Shown in pieces: positions 16,707 through 24,884 of a stretch of DNA of 64,000 nucleotides. Location of the stretch: the NCBI GenBank assembly GCA_005502775.1, contig SCNI01000004.1, positions 62,001 to 126,000 of the forward strand. The letters run 5' to 3'. Positions within the stretch are counted from its first letter, which is position 1. Each line of letters begins with the position of its first letter. Both the position numbers and the translations under genes were made by a program. This DNA is from Microbacteriaceae bacterium 3FA27C10. GTDB lineage: Bacteria; Actinomycetota; Actinomycetes; Actinomycetales; Microbacteriaceae. The notes under the pieces were generated by a model, which saw only the letters and a program-made list of their open reading frames with translations, was not told the origin of the DNA and ran no database searches.

Positions 16707-18865
16707 GCGGCCGCGCCGTCACGATCGTCGTCCCTACCGACGCATCTCCCGACGCGGTGGCCGGAGCCATCGCCTCCGTTCTCGAGCATGTGGACCTCAC
16801 GGTGCACTCCTTGGTCGTCGTCGACGACGCGGGCTGCCCGCCCCCAGTCGAGGACCGGCTGCGGGGCCTCCTCCGCGACCGGCCGAACGCCCGCTACGAG
16901 CGCAGCGACCGGCCGCTCGGCATCCTGCTCGCGGTGAACCGCGCGGTCGTGGAGCTCGATCACAGCGAGAACGACGTGCTGCTGCTGCGCGGCGGCGCCG
17001 AACTCACCGCCGGAGCCCTCGACGCGCTGCTCGAGGTGCTGCACGACGGCGAACGCCACGGCATCGTCGTGCCGCGCAGCAACCGCGGAGCCCTGACCCT
17101 GCCTTCGGCGCGGCGCGCGGGCGCGGGCGAACTGGCTCCGCAGGACTCGTTCCGCATCTTCGAGTCCGTGCGCGAAGCGCTCCCGTCGTCCACGGTCATC
17201 CCGACCGGCGGAGACCTCTGCCTGCTCGTGCGGCACGACCTCATCCGCACCTACGGACTGTTCGACACCGAGTTCCATTCGCCCCGGGGTGCGTCGATCG
17301 ACCTCACGATGCGCATGGCCCGGCTCGGCCACTCCACGGTCGTCGCGCACCGGGCCTTCGTGCTGCAGCCCGGCCCGGCCGCCTCGCCCAGCCCGTCCGT
17401 GGCCGCGACCGAGCTCGTCGCCGGCGACGTCGACGAGCTCGACCTCGACCGGCTGGCGCGCAGCTACCCGTTCCTCGCGTCGGTGGCGGAGGACTTCGCC
17501 CGCTTCGACATCGCGGCGGTCGACCGCTTCGCGGAGGCGCTGCATCACGAACCGGGCCGGCGCCCGAGCGTGCTGATCGACCTCTACCAGCTCACGCTGC
17601 ACTACGACGGCACGGCCCGCAACGCCATCTCTTTCCTCGACTCGTTGCAGAAGCGCGCCCCCGGCCTCGACGCCGACTTCTTCGTGCAGGTCTCCGAATC
17701 GGTGGCCGAGTTCTTCCGCATCGAGCGCTTCGGCTTCCCGATCGTGTCGGTGCACGACGACCCGAAGATCTACGACGTGGCGCTCTCGCTCACGCCGCTG
17801 ACCCACTCGGATGCGATCCTCACGCTCAACCACAAGGCCCTGCGCTGGGTGGTGCTGCACCTCGACATCATCGCGCTGCGCTCCCTGGAGCTGCGCAGCG
17901 CCGCCTGGGCCCGCAAGCGAGTGGTGCGCGACTCGCTGCGCTACGCCGATCACGTGGTGTCGATCAGCGAGGCCTCCGTGGCCGACATCCGCGACTTCTT
18001 CCCCGATCTGCCGCTCGACGCCGGCCGGGTCACGGTGGTGCCGCAGGGTGTGGCCACGGCGCGCTTCGCCGCCCGCCCGGGCGACGTGACGTTCCGCACC
18101 CTCGAGCCGGCGGTGCGGCGCCTCGTCGAGTCGAAGCCGTACGTGCTGGTCATGGGCAACGGCTTTCCGCACAAGCAGGTCGACCGGGCTCTGGCCTCGC
18201 TCGCCACGCAAGAGCTTCCCGTCATCTCCCTCGGCGGTCACCCGGAGGAGGCCTCCTACCCGGGAGTGCATTTCCTGCCCACCGGGCGCCTCTCCGACGA
18301 GCTGCTCCAGCGACTGATCGCCTCCGCCGCACTGCTGGTCTACCCCTCCGCCTACGAGGGCTTCGGGCTCCCACTCGCGGAGGCCGTGGCGGCGGGCACC
18401 CGCGTTCTCGCGTTCTCGAGCGATGCGGTCGACGAGTCGGTTCGCGCGCTCGGCATCGGCGGCTTCGTCGACTTCTTCAGCGACTTCGACGAGCTCCCCG
18501 CGCTCACGACCGCCGCCGTCGCCCGGCCCAGGCCCGCCGCGCGCGACCGCGAGCGCATCCGCACCTCCGGCGAATTCGACGACCGGCTCATCGACCTCTT
18601 GCTCGAGCAGGCTGCGTCCTCCGTCGACCTCGTGCAGCTGGCCGCGCGCTGGGACCATTTCGTGACGCTCGGCGAGTACCGCCGCGACATCGGGGTGGCC
18701 TACGAGGGACTGCTGCGCACGCACCAGGAGTCGCGCACCTACATCCGGCTCGTGCAGGCCCGGCGCAGCTACCGCCTCACGGAGCGGCTGATCAGCACCG
18801 TCGACCCGGTCTGGAAGCTCGCCCAGCGGATGCGGGCGCGCCTGCGGCGCACCGACGAGGCCTGA
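16703..18865 (+). CDS. Double-domain glycosyltransferase (GT2-GT4 fusion)
   Basis: A 720-aa protein with two catalytic units. The N-terminal GT-A domain (about 1-230) has TIVVPTDASPD, VVVDDAGCPP and FDTEFHSPRGASIDLTMRM. The C-terminal GT-B domain (about 290-640) has YVLVMGNGFPHKQVDRAL and YPSAYEGFGLPLAEAVAAG with the E-x7-E pair. Such fusions make two successive linkages of a repeat unit. The open frame extends upstream across rmlC, but the coding sense there is antisense to a real gene. GTG at 16703 is chosen; it lacks a strong Shine-Dalgarno and may depend on coupling to a small leader frame. A protein with the same plan is encoded at 20604. Sugar specificity unknown. Confidence 0.82.
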   Translation: MSGRAVTIVVPTDASPDAVAGAIASVLEHVDLTVHSLVVVDDAGCPPPVEDRLRGLLRDRPNARYERSDRPLGILLAVNRAVVELDHSENDVLLLRGGAELTAGALDALLEVLHDGERHGIVVPRSNRGALTLPSARRAGAGELAPQDSFRIFESVREALPSSTVIPTGGDLCLLVRHDLIRTYGLFDTEFHSPRGASIDLTMRMARLGHSTVVAHRAFVLQPGPAASPSPSVAATELVAGDVDELDLDRLARSYPFLASVAEDFARFDIAAVDRFAEALHHEPGRRPSVLIDLYQLTLHYDGTARNAISFLDSLQKRAPGLDADFFVQVSESVAEFFRIERFGFPIVSVHDDPKIYDVALSLTPLTHSDAILTLNHKALRWVVLHLDIIALRSLELRSAAWARKRVVRDSLRYADHVVSISEASVADIRDFFPDLPLDAGRVTVVPQGVATARFAARPGDVTFRTLEPAVRRLVESKPYVLVMGNGFPHKQVDRALASLATQELPVISLGGHPEEASYPGVHFLPTGRLSDELLQRLIASAALLVYPSAYEGFGLPLAEAVAAGTRVLAFSSDAVDESVRALGIGGFVDFFSDFDELPALTTAAVARPRPAARDRERIRTSGEFDDRLIDLLLEQAASSVDLVQLAARWDHFVTLGEYRRDIGVAYEGLLRTHQESRTYIRLVQARRSYRLTERLISTVDPVWKLAQRMRARLRRTDEA

Positions 18866-18925
18866 GCCGACACCACCGGCACGGGCCGGCGCCGAGCGGC
18901 GGCAGCCGCGCCCGCGGCCCACGGC
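18866..18925. terminator. GC-rich hairpin between convergent genes
   Basis: The gap between the convergent genes ending at 18865 and 18926 contains GGGCC-GGCGC and, about 15 nt later, GCGCC-cgc-GGCCC, able to form a GC-only hairpin. There is no T run. It may act as a bidirectional terminator. Confidence 0.3.
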
Positions 18926-19741
18926 TCAGGCGAAGCTGCTGGCCTCGGCGATGCGCTCGAGTCGTGACGCGAACACCTTCGCCCCGCGCTCCTCGATCGA
19001 GGTGCAGCACACCGAGGTGCGCATCCGCAGCGAGTTCACGGTGAGCAGGCGGCGCGTGACGCCCGCGGCATGGTCGCGCTCGACGTAGTCGAAGCCGCGC
19101 TCCGCCTCCACCGCACGCAGGTACGCGCGCTTGGTGGCCTCGGCGAGGCGCGTGGGCAGGCCACCGTAGAAGTAGGCGTCGAAGGCGCGCAGGAAGGCCT
19201 CGTGCGCCTCGCCGGTCTGGTTCGCCCGGCCGGCCTCACGCAGGTGCGTGGTGGGCTCCGAGTAGTCGGGGTATCCCGGCGCGAAGTAGGCGTGGTCGAC
19301 ACCCACCGCGACGGCCCAGTCGTTGAAGCCCACCTCGGAGTCGGCCCCCGCGGCGGCGAGCACCTCGTCGAGCACGCTCGCCTTCAGCAGGAAGCGGTCG
19401 AACACGGGCCCGGGGGTCGCCACGAGCGCGTCGCCGTTGAGCGTGTGCGCCACCTCGCCGAAGCCGTTCTCCTGCAGGCAGTCGCAGGCGTAGGCGTCGA
19501 AGGGCCATTCGAACTCGGTGTGGAACACCGACCAGGGGCTGAGCACGCGCACGGCGTCGTCATCGGTGAGCCGGGCGGCGAGCTCCAGGAAACCGGATGC
19601 GCTGCTCCCGAGGTCGTCGCCCTCGAGGGCGTCGGCCGTCACGAGCCGCCAGCCGGCGAGCGCCTCGTCGTCGAACCCCGCCCAGCGGAAGGCGACCCCT
19701 CCGAACCGGAACTGGCCGCCGGGTGTCGTGGATGCCGTCAT
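18926..19741 (-). CDS. Unknown protein in glycan operon
   Basis: I do not recognise this 271-aa protein. It has no signal peptide or membrane segment. Visible features are FGGVAFRWAGFDDEAL near the N-terminus, a stretch LSPWSVFHTEFEWPFDAY followed by CDC, VGFNDWAVAVGVDHAYFAPG in the middle, and a C-terminal cysteine pair in TSVCCTSIEERG. The many conserved-looking aromatic and acidic positions suggest an enzyme. It is the third gene of a minus-strand operon; its ATG overlaps the stop of the FkbM methyltransferase by one base (TGATG). Context points to synthesis or modification of a surface glycan, perhaps as an unrecognised transferase, but that is inference only. Confidence 0.75.
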   Translation of the reverse strand: MTASTTPGGQFRFGGVAFRWAGFDDEALAGWRLVTADALEGDDLGSSASGFLELAARLTDDDAVRVLSPWSVFHTEFEWPFDAYACDCLQENGFGEVAHTLNGDALVATPGPVFDRFLLKASVLDEVLAAAGADSEVGFNDWAVAVGVDHAYFAPGYPDYSEPTTHLREAGRANQTGEAHEAFLRAFDAYFYGGLPTRLAEATKRAYLRAVEAERGFDYVERDHAAGVTRRLLTVNSLRMRTSVCCTSIEERGAKVFASRLERIAEASSFA

Positions 19742-20607
19742 CAGGCTCTGCTCCTAATCGCCTTGGCGTATCGTCCGCGCGTGAAGATCATCTCGAAGTG
19801 GTCGGCCCAGCGGGAGCCCGCCTGAACGCGCCGCTCGAGCCGCGCCAGGCTGAACGCCGAGTAGGCGCTCGTCTCCGACAGGAAGTAGGCGTCGAAGCCG
19901 GCGTCGGCGAAGCGGGCGACGAGCGACACGATGTCGTCGGAGCCCTGCCACATCTCGGGTGTGAACTCGCAGAACAGGGTGAGGTCGGCCGGGAGGCGTC
20001 CGCGCAGGTCGAGACTCTCGAGGACGTCCTTCTCCATGCCCTGCACGTCGATCTTCACGACGTCGGCCTTGAAGTACCGGATGGCCTCGCTGAGGGTGCA
20101 CGCGGCGATCGAGCCCGCGGTCGCGCCCACGGCGTCCGTCGTCGGCGTCGTGCTCGTCGCGCCGAGCTCGACCCGCGTGTTGCCGCGGTTCACCTCGTCG
20201 GGAACGAGCAGCCACTCGGCGTCGGGCGAGTTCGTGATCGCGCCCGCGAGCAGCGTGGCGTTGTCGAAGTTGCTGAGGTTGAGGCTCGCGAGCTCGAGGT
20301 TGGCCCGGGAGGGCTCGACGGCCACCACCCGGCCGCGCGGCGCCGCCTTCGCGACGACGCAGGAGAAGTAGCCCACCATCGAGCCGACGTCGAGGAAGGT
20401 GGTGGTGGGGGTCACGCTGTCGAGCACCGCGGAGAGCAGGTTGCCGTCCCACTCGCGCTTGCGGCGCATGTAGGGCGTCACCACCTCGTCGGCGCTCGGC
20501 ACGAGCAGCTCGATGCCCCGGGCGCGCACCCAGGTGACGGGCTCGGTGGGGCCCTGCGGAACGAACTCGGGCAGCGGGGCGCCCGCGGCCGTGGCGACCC
20601 GGCTCAT
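19741..20607 (-). CDS. FkbM family methyltransferase
   Basis: A 288-aa SAM-dependent methyltransferase. TTFLDVGSMVGYFSCVVAK is motif I, VVAVEPSRANLELA motif II with the acidic residue binding the SAM ribose, and VVKIDVQGMEKDVLESL the FkbM signature with the Asp-x-Gln-Gly loop. FkbM enzymes O-methylate sugars or polyketides; next to a double glycosyltransferase the target is likely a hydroxyl of the surface glycan, possibly a chain-ending methyl group of the kind sensed by Wzt domains. Start ATG at 20607 overlaps the previous stop as ATGA. The longer open frame to 20817 runs inside the upstream gene and is not used. Confidence 0.88.
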   Translation of the reverse strand: MSRVATAAGAPLPEFVPQGPTEPVTWVRARGIELLVPSADEVVTPYMRRKREWDGNLLSAVLDSVTPTTTFLDVGSMVGYFSCVVAKAAPRGRVVAVEPSRANLELASLNLSNFDNATLLAGAITNSPDAEWLLVPDEVNRGNTRVELGATSTTPTTDAVGATAGSIAACTLSEAIRYFKADVVKIDVQGMEKDVLESLDLRGRLPADLTLFCEFTPEMWQGSDDIVSLVARFADAGFDAYFLSETSAYSAFSLARLERRVQAGSRWADHFEMIFTRGRYAKAIRSRA

Positions 20608-22805
20608 CCGAAGATCCGGCGGTAGACGGTGCGCAGGGCGTTGCGCGGGCGGCTGCCCACGGGCAGCACCACCACGGAGCGGTCGGCGATACGACGGCGC
20701 AGGCTCGGCTGCGGCGCCGGGGGCGTGGAATGCCCGGCTCCCGCACCACGCCACTCCCGGCGGCGCAGGAAGGTGGCGAAGATCGCGTCGATGAGCACCT
20801 GCGCGGATGCCGACCACTGATGCTCCTGGATCGCCGATTCCCAGAGCTCGTGCTGGTGCTTGCGCGCCTCGAGGTCGGTGAGCAGCTCGAACAGCACGCG
20901 GGCGTCGGCCTCGTCGTCCTTCAGCTCGAGGAACCGCGCCTCCGGTGGCGCGATGTCGGCGAGGCCGCCGCCGCGCGAGCTGAGCGGGGTGGAGCCGCCG
21001 AGCACGGCCTCGGCCGGGATCATGCCCCAGCCCTCGGTGATCGACGGCGAGAGCACCACGGCGGCGCCGCTGATCAGGCGCCGCTTGTCGTTGTCGGTGA
21101 CGCGGCCGAGGAAGTGGAAGCAGTCGGCGCCGGTGAGACGCACGAGGTCGGCCTCGAGACCCGCCGAGTGGCCGCTGTCGGGCGTCGGACCCGCGAACAC
21201 GAACTCACCCGCCCAGCCCATCGACTTCACCAGCAGGCCGACCCGCATCATCCACGGAACGTTCTTGTGCAGGTAGTTCGTGCCGAGAACGAGGGCGTAG
21301 GGAGTCTCTCCGAGCGCTTCGATGCCGGCGTTCTCGACGTTCCAGGGCGTGGTGAGCGCATCCGGGGCCTCGGGAGTGCCGTTGGGCAGCACGAACACCT
21401 TCTCGCCGTCGTCGACGCCGGAGTAGTAGGCCGAGAGCGTCTTCTGCACGTGAGGCGTCAGCACGGCGATCGCGTCGGCGTTGGCCCAGCTCTGACGGGC
21501 GATCTCGTTCTTCTTCGCGAAGTCGGGGTAGTCGACCGCGTAGTGCGGGTTGAGCACGGCGATGAGGTCGAGGTTCCAGATGACGTTGCGGTGCGCCGAG
21601 GCCGAGAGGGCCGGCCAGGTGGCGCCCGTGAAGTCCTGGTAGGGGCGGAAGGCCACGTCGATGAACACGCCGCTCGCCACGAGGTCGGCCAGCGTCGTGA
21701 CCTCGATGGTGTCCACCTTGGCCTTGGCCAGCATCTCACGGAGGCCGGCCACGCGGTCGGCCGGGGCCACCCAGATCAACCGGTTGACGTCGGGATGCAG
21801 CGCCAGCTTGCGGGAGAGCGCGAAGCTGCCCTCGAAGGTGCCGGTGAGCGAGGGATGGATGAGTTCCGCGTCGACGGCGACGGTGGCGCCGTGGATCACC
21901 GAGGAGGTGTAGTGCTTGACGCGCTCGAGTGGGGTGTCGGACTCCGACTGGAAGTCGGTGATCCATTCCTCCCAGTAGGCGAAACGGCGGGCGACGAGCT
22001 CGTCGTTGTCGAGCTTGCGCTGGTTGAGCGCGACGGCCCCGAAGGACTCGCCCGTGGCGTGGTAGGCGTAGACGTCGTCGACGGCGATGTGGTTGAAGCC
22101 GTAGGAGACGCAGCGCAGCGAGTAGTCGACCTCCTCGCCGTAGCCGGGGCTGAACTCCTCGTCGAGCGGGCCCACCACGTTGAGGGCGTGCCGGGCGAAG
22201 AAGGTGCAGAAGCTCGTGGCCACCGGAACGAAGGGGCGCACCTGGCGCGAGGCGTCGCGCACCTTGGCGGCCACCTGCGCGAACTCGGCGACGCTCGGCG
22301 GCTGCAGCTGCCAGCTCTGCGGACCCTCGACCGTGAAGATGGTGGCGTTGGCGCTGAGTGCGGTGGCGGTGGCGATGTCGGTGCGCGAGCGGGCGGCGGC
22401 GATGAGCCGGATGTCCCACTCGGGGCCCACGATGATGTCGCTGTTGAGCACGATGACGTCGGCCGGGGCGAGTTTCTCGAAGGCGGTGTTGAGATTGCCC
22501 ACGACGCCGCGGTTCACCGGCTGGCGGTAGTAGAACATCTCGCGGCCCATGCGCGCCTCGACGACGGCCAGCTGCTCGACGGCGACCTCGCTCGGCCCGG
22601 CGTCGTCGAACACGACGATGGGGGTGCTCTCGCTGGTGTGCAGGAGGAGACTCTCGACGCAGCTCTCCCAGGTGGAACCACCGGAGAAGAGGGTGAGGGC
22701 GGCGACCACGTCGCCGGCCTGCACGGGTCGGCCGAACAGGACGTCGGTATCGGTCAAGACGTGAATGTGTGCATCCCTTTCCTCAGGTAGGGTCAAGCCA
22801 TTCAA
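20604..22805 (-). CDS. Double-domain glycosyltransferase (GT2-GT4 fusion), start uncertain
   Basis: Up to 733 aa. The N-terminal GT-A domain has VVAALTLFSGGSTWESCVE, VVFDDAGPS, NRGVVGNLNTAF, VLNSDI and YGEEVDYSLRC. A middle segment and a C-terminal GT-B domain follow with YALVLGTNYLHKNVPWMM and SPSITEGWGMIPAEAVLGG. It shares its plan with the protein at 16703. No ATG is available: the first in-frame candidates are TTGs at 22805, 22796 and 22757, and a GTG at 22724. A good GAGGAAAGGG (22784-22775) is 17 nt before the TTG at 22757 and 8 nt before an ATT at 22766, so the true start may be unusual. First gene of a three-gene operon with an FkbM methyltransferase and an unknown protein. Confidence 0.8.
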   Translation of the reverse strand: MNGLTLPEERDAHIHVLTDTDVLFGRPVQAGDVVAALTLFSGGSTWESCVESLLLHTSESTPIVVFDDAGPSEVAVEQLAVVEARMGREMFYYRQPVNRGVVGNLNTAFEKLAPADVIVLNSDIIVGPEWDIRLIAAARSRTDIATATALSANATIFTVEGPQSWQLQPPSVAEFAQVAAKVRDASRQVRPFVPVATSFCTFFARHALNVVGPLDEEFSPGYGEEVDYSLRCVSYGFNHIAVDDVYAYHATGESFGAVALNQRKLDNDELVARRFAYWEEWITDFQSESDTPLERVKHYTSSVIHGATVAVDAELIHPSLTGTFEGSFALSRKLALHPDVNRLIWVAPADRVAGLREMLAKAKVDTIEVTTLADLVASGVFIDVAFRPYQDFTGATWPALSASAHRNVIWNLDLIAVLNPHYAVDYPDFAKKNEIARQSWANADAIAVLTPHVQKTLSAYYSGVDDGEKVFVLPNGTPEAPDALTTPWNVENAGIEALGETPYALVLGTNYLHKNVPWMMRVGLLVKSMGWAGEFVFAGPTPDSGHSAGLEADLVRLTGADCFHFLGRVTDNDKRRLISGAAVVLSPSITEGWGMIPAEAVLGGSTPLSSRGGGLADIAPPEARFLELKDDEADARVLFELLTDLEARKHQHELWESAIQEHQWSASAQVLIDAIFATFLRRREWRGAGAGHSTPPAPQPSLRRRIADRSVVVLPVGSRPRNALRTVYRRIFG

Positions 22806-22826
22806 TCATGGCCGCAGCCCGGCACT

Positions 22827-22836
22827 GACACGTGTC
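22827..22836. promoter_or_regulatory. GACACGTGTC palindrome, copy 1
   Basis: A perfect 10-bp palindrome in the 57-nt gap between the polytopic membrane protein gene and the double glycosyltransferase operon (18926-22805). It is one of three copies whose ACACGTGT core was found nowhere else in the window, each upstream of a minus-strand glycan gene. Probable operator for an unidentified regulator. Confidence 0.55.
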
Positions 22837-22862
22837 GAACACCCCCGGTGGTCCGCGCCTCG

Positions 22863-24716
22863 TCAGGAAGCCGGACCGGCCACGATGTCGCCCACCTGAA
22901 TCGAGCCGATGCAGAAGCCCCGGCCCTGGCTGTCGAAGTGCAGCCGCCCGGTCTCCAGCGGAGCCGTCAGCTCGACCACCAGCCGGCCGCTCGACGTCGT
23001 GACCGGGCGGCTGATCAGGGTGCCGACATCCAGGTAGACGAGGCCAGGGTCTGCATCGGCGAAGTCGATCACGAGGAACTCGCCCGCCTTTCCCGACACC
23101 CCGTGCGCCTCGATCCCCGCGCCGCTGTCGCAGGCATCGATCGCGACGGGCTCGGCGCTCGGCACCAGCACGGCCGGTCCCGCGTTGCCGTCGTCGCCCA
23201 CCGTCCAGGCGCCGTCGAGCTGATCGGTCGTGGTCGTTCCCGGGAACATGAACGGCAGCACCGTATCGGCACGATTGAAGGGAGCCAGCCCGGAGAAGAC
23301 CACGAACTCCGGCACCGACACGTCGAGGAACGGCGGCCGGTCGGTGCTCGGATACGTGCGGGCGATCTGCTCCATCCAGTTGCGCGTCTGCAGCCCGAGG
23401 TGACCGTGCAGGTTCGCGAGCACCGAGGGCACCCAGAGCACCGCGGAGGCGACCGCCACGGCTCCGACGACGGTGAGGGCGACCACGCCGCTGCGGCCCA
23501 TGCCAGTGATCAATCGGCGCCGGGAGACAGCCTGCCTGCCGTCGACGTCGCCCGCACCCTCAGGGCGGCGCGCGAGCAGCACTGCGGCGATCACGCCGAA
23601 CGCCAGCCAGAACAGGGAGGTGGTCTCGAGGTGGTATCGCAGCACGCGGGCGGCGTCGAAACCGATCAACTCGGAGCGCCGGGACAGCAGTGAGGTGCTG
23701 AGAACCGCCGCCACGCCGACGAACACCCACACCCCGCCGAGGCTGGGCCGCTTCACCACCGAGTAGACCACGGCCGCGACGAGGAGAGCACCGGATGCGA
23801 CGATCGCGACGGGCTGCCATCCCGGCTGGAGCATCTGCAGGTCCATACCGAAGAACGAGGGCACCAGGCCGCCGCTGATCCCCCAGGCGACGAAGGCGAT
23901 CGACTCCGGAATTCCGGGTGCGGCACCCGAATCCTCGAGGTACGGGCCGGTCACGAAGACGTAGAGGTCGACTCCGCACAGCACGGCGATGCCGAGCCAG
24001 ACGGGCCAGGCCCGGAGGAGGAGGCGCAGGCGTTCTCCCAGCGACGTGCCGCGCCACACGACGAGCAGGCACCAGAGCACCGCGTACACGGAGAAGAGCA
24101 GCGTCTTCTCGCTCACGGCCAGGGCGGCGGCGAAAGCGAGCAGGGCGCCGACCAGGAAGGGCCACCGGCGGCGCGTCACCCAGCGGGTCAGGGATCCGAG
24201 CGCAGCCAGGCACAGCGCGAGGGCGAACACGTTGTTGAGGCTCGCTGCCCACCACAGCCCGGAGATGAGGAGTCCGACGGAGAAACTGAACACCAGTCCG
24301 ACCACCAGGTTCAGGCGCGTCCGGCCCACCACCGCGTCGAGGATGCGCACGAACGCGACGAAGGCACCCGTGTGGATGACGGCGATCACGATCCCCGCCA
24401 TCGCCCAGTTCAACCCGAAGGCTTTGACGAAGAGGCCGTCGGCCAGGATGTAGCCCGGCATGAGGTGTCCGAACCACGTGCGCGTGAGGGCGTCGAGATC
24501 GAGCGGGTTGATGGTGAGGTAATCGGCGACGAGGAAGTCGTCGGCGAAGAAATAGGACTGTGTCGTCAGCAGCCACACCACGGCGAAGACCACGGCGGCA
24601 GCCGGCACGATCAGCCAGGTGGCGCGTTCGGCGACGAGCGCCGCCGCGACCCGATGGGGAGACGAGGCTCGGCTCGCGGGTAGCGTCGCTCCTCGCAGGA
24701 AGGGCTCCTCACTCAT
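22863..24716 (-). CDS. Polytopic membrane protein, probable GT-C type glycosyltransferase
   Basis: A 617-aa protein with about eleven to twelve hydrophobic segments in the first 460 residues and a C-terminal extracellular domain of about 150 residues. The first outer loop contains YFFADDFLVADY, an acidic pair at the place where GT-C enzymes carry their catalytic Asp. The next loop has WFGHLMPGYILADGLFVKA. This layout fits lipid-phosphate-sugar-dependent transferases that work on the outer membrane face; the exact family is not recognised. ATG at 24716 is the only good start. The 168-nt upstream gap holds a GACACGTGT palindrome and a GGATAG/CTATCC inverted repeat. Confidence 0.75.
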   Translation of the reverse strand: MSEEPFLRGATLPASRASSPHRVAAALVAERATWLIVPAAAVVFAVVWLLTTQSYFFADDFLVADYLTINPLDLDALTRTWFGHLMPGYILADGLFVKAFGLNWAMAGIVIAVIHTGAFVAFVRILDAVVGRTRLNLVVGLVFSFSVGLLISGLWWAASLNNVFALALCLAALGSLTRWVTRRRWPFLVGALLAFAAALAVSEKTLLFSVYAVLWCLLVVWRGTSLGERLRLLLRAWPVWLGIAVLCGVDLYVFVTGPYLEDSGAAPGIPESIAFVAWGISGGLVPSFFGMDLQMLQPGWQPVAIVASGALLVAAVVYSVVKRPSLGGVWVFVGVAAVLSTSLLSRRSELIGFDAARVLRYHLETTSLFWLAFGVIAAVLLARRPEGAGDVDGRQAVSRRRLITGMGRSGVVALTVVGAVAVASAVLWVPSVLANLHGHLGLQTRNWMEQIARTYPSTDRPPFLDVSVPEFVVFSGLAPFNRADTVLPFMFPGTTTTDQLDGAWTVGDDGNAGPAVLVPSAEPVAIDACDSGAGIEAHGVSGKAGEFLVIDFADADPGLVYLDVGTLISRPVTTSSGRLVVELTAPLETGRLHFDSQGRGFCIGSIQVGDIVAGPAS

Positions 24717-24739
24717 GGGTCGACCGTTTCTGGCACGCA

Positions 24740-24759
24740 GGATAGGTAGGGATCTATCC
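24740..24759 (-). promoter_or_regulatory. Inverted repeat GGATAG-N8-CTATCC with possible -10 box
   Basis: Two 6-bp arms 8 nt apart lie 24-43 nt before the ATG at 24716. The minus-strand TATCCT (24744-24739) within it could be the -10 box, giving a leader of about 16 nt. The repeat would then overlap the promoter. Confidence 0.4.
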
Positions 24760-24822
24760 GCTGCCGGAACCGTCGGGTGGGGCCCTCGTCAGCGGGCGTG
24801 CAGAACGTTGCCGCGCGTCAGC

Positions 24823-24832
24823 GACACGTGTA
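24823..24832. promoter_or_regulatory. GACACGTGTa palindrome, copy 2
   Basis: Nine of ten bases match the palindrome at 22827 and 32624, including the complete ACACGTGT core. It lies in the 168-nt gap upstream of the polytopic membrane protein gene, 107 nt before its start. Confidence 0.5.
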
Positions 24833-24884
24833 GCACATCGATGACTTTATTCGCCTCCTGGGCGAAACGCGAAAACGCGGTCGG

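Noticed and set aside
20730-22790. 686-codon plus-strand open frame
   Set aside because: Antisense to the double glycosyltransferase; composition is that of a shadow frame.
22827-22836. BldD box
   Set aside because: The BldD consensus has an odd-spaced centre (TnACnC-w-GnGTnA); the palindrome here has an even centre, so the match fails at the middle positions.
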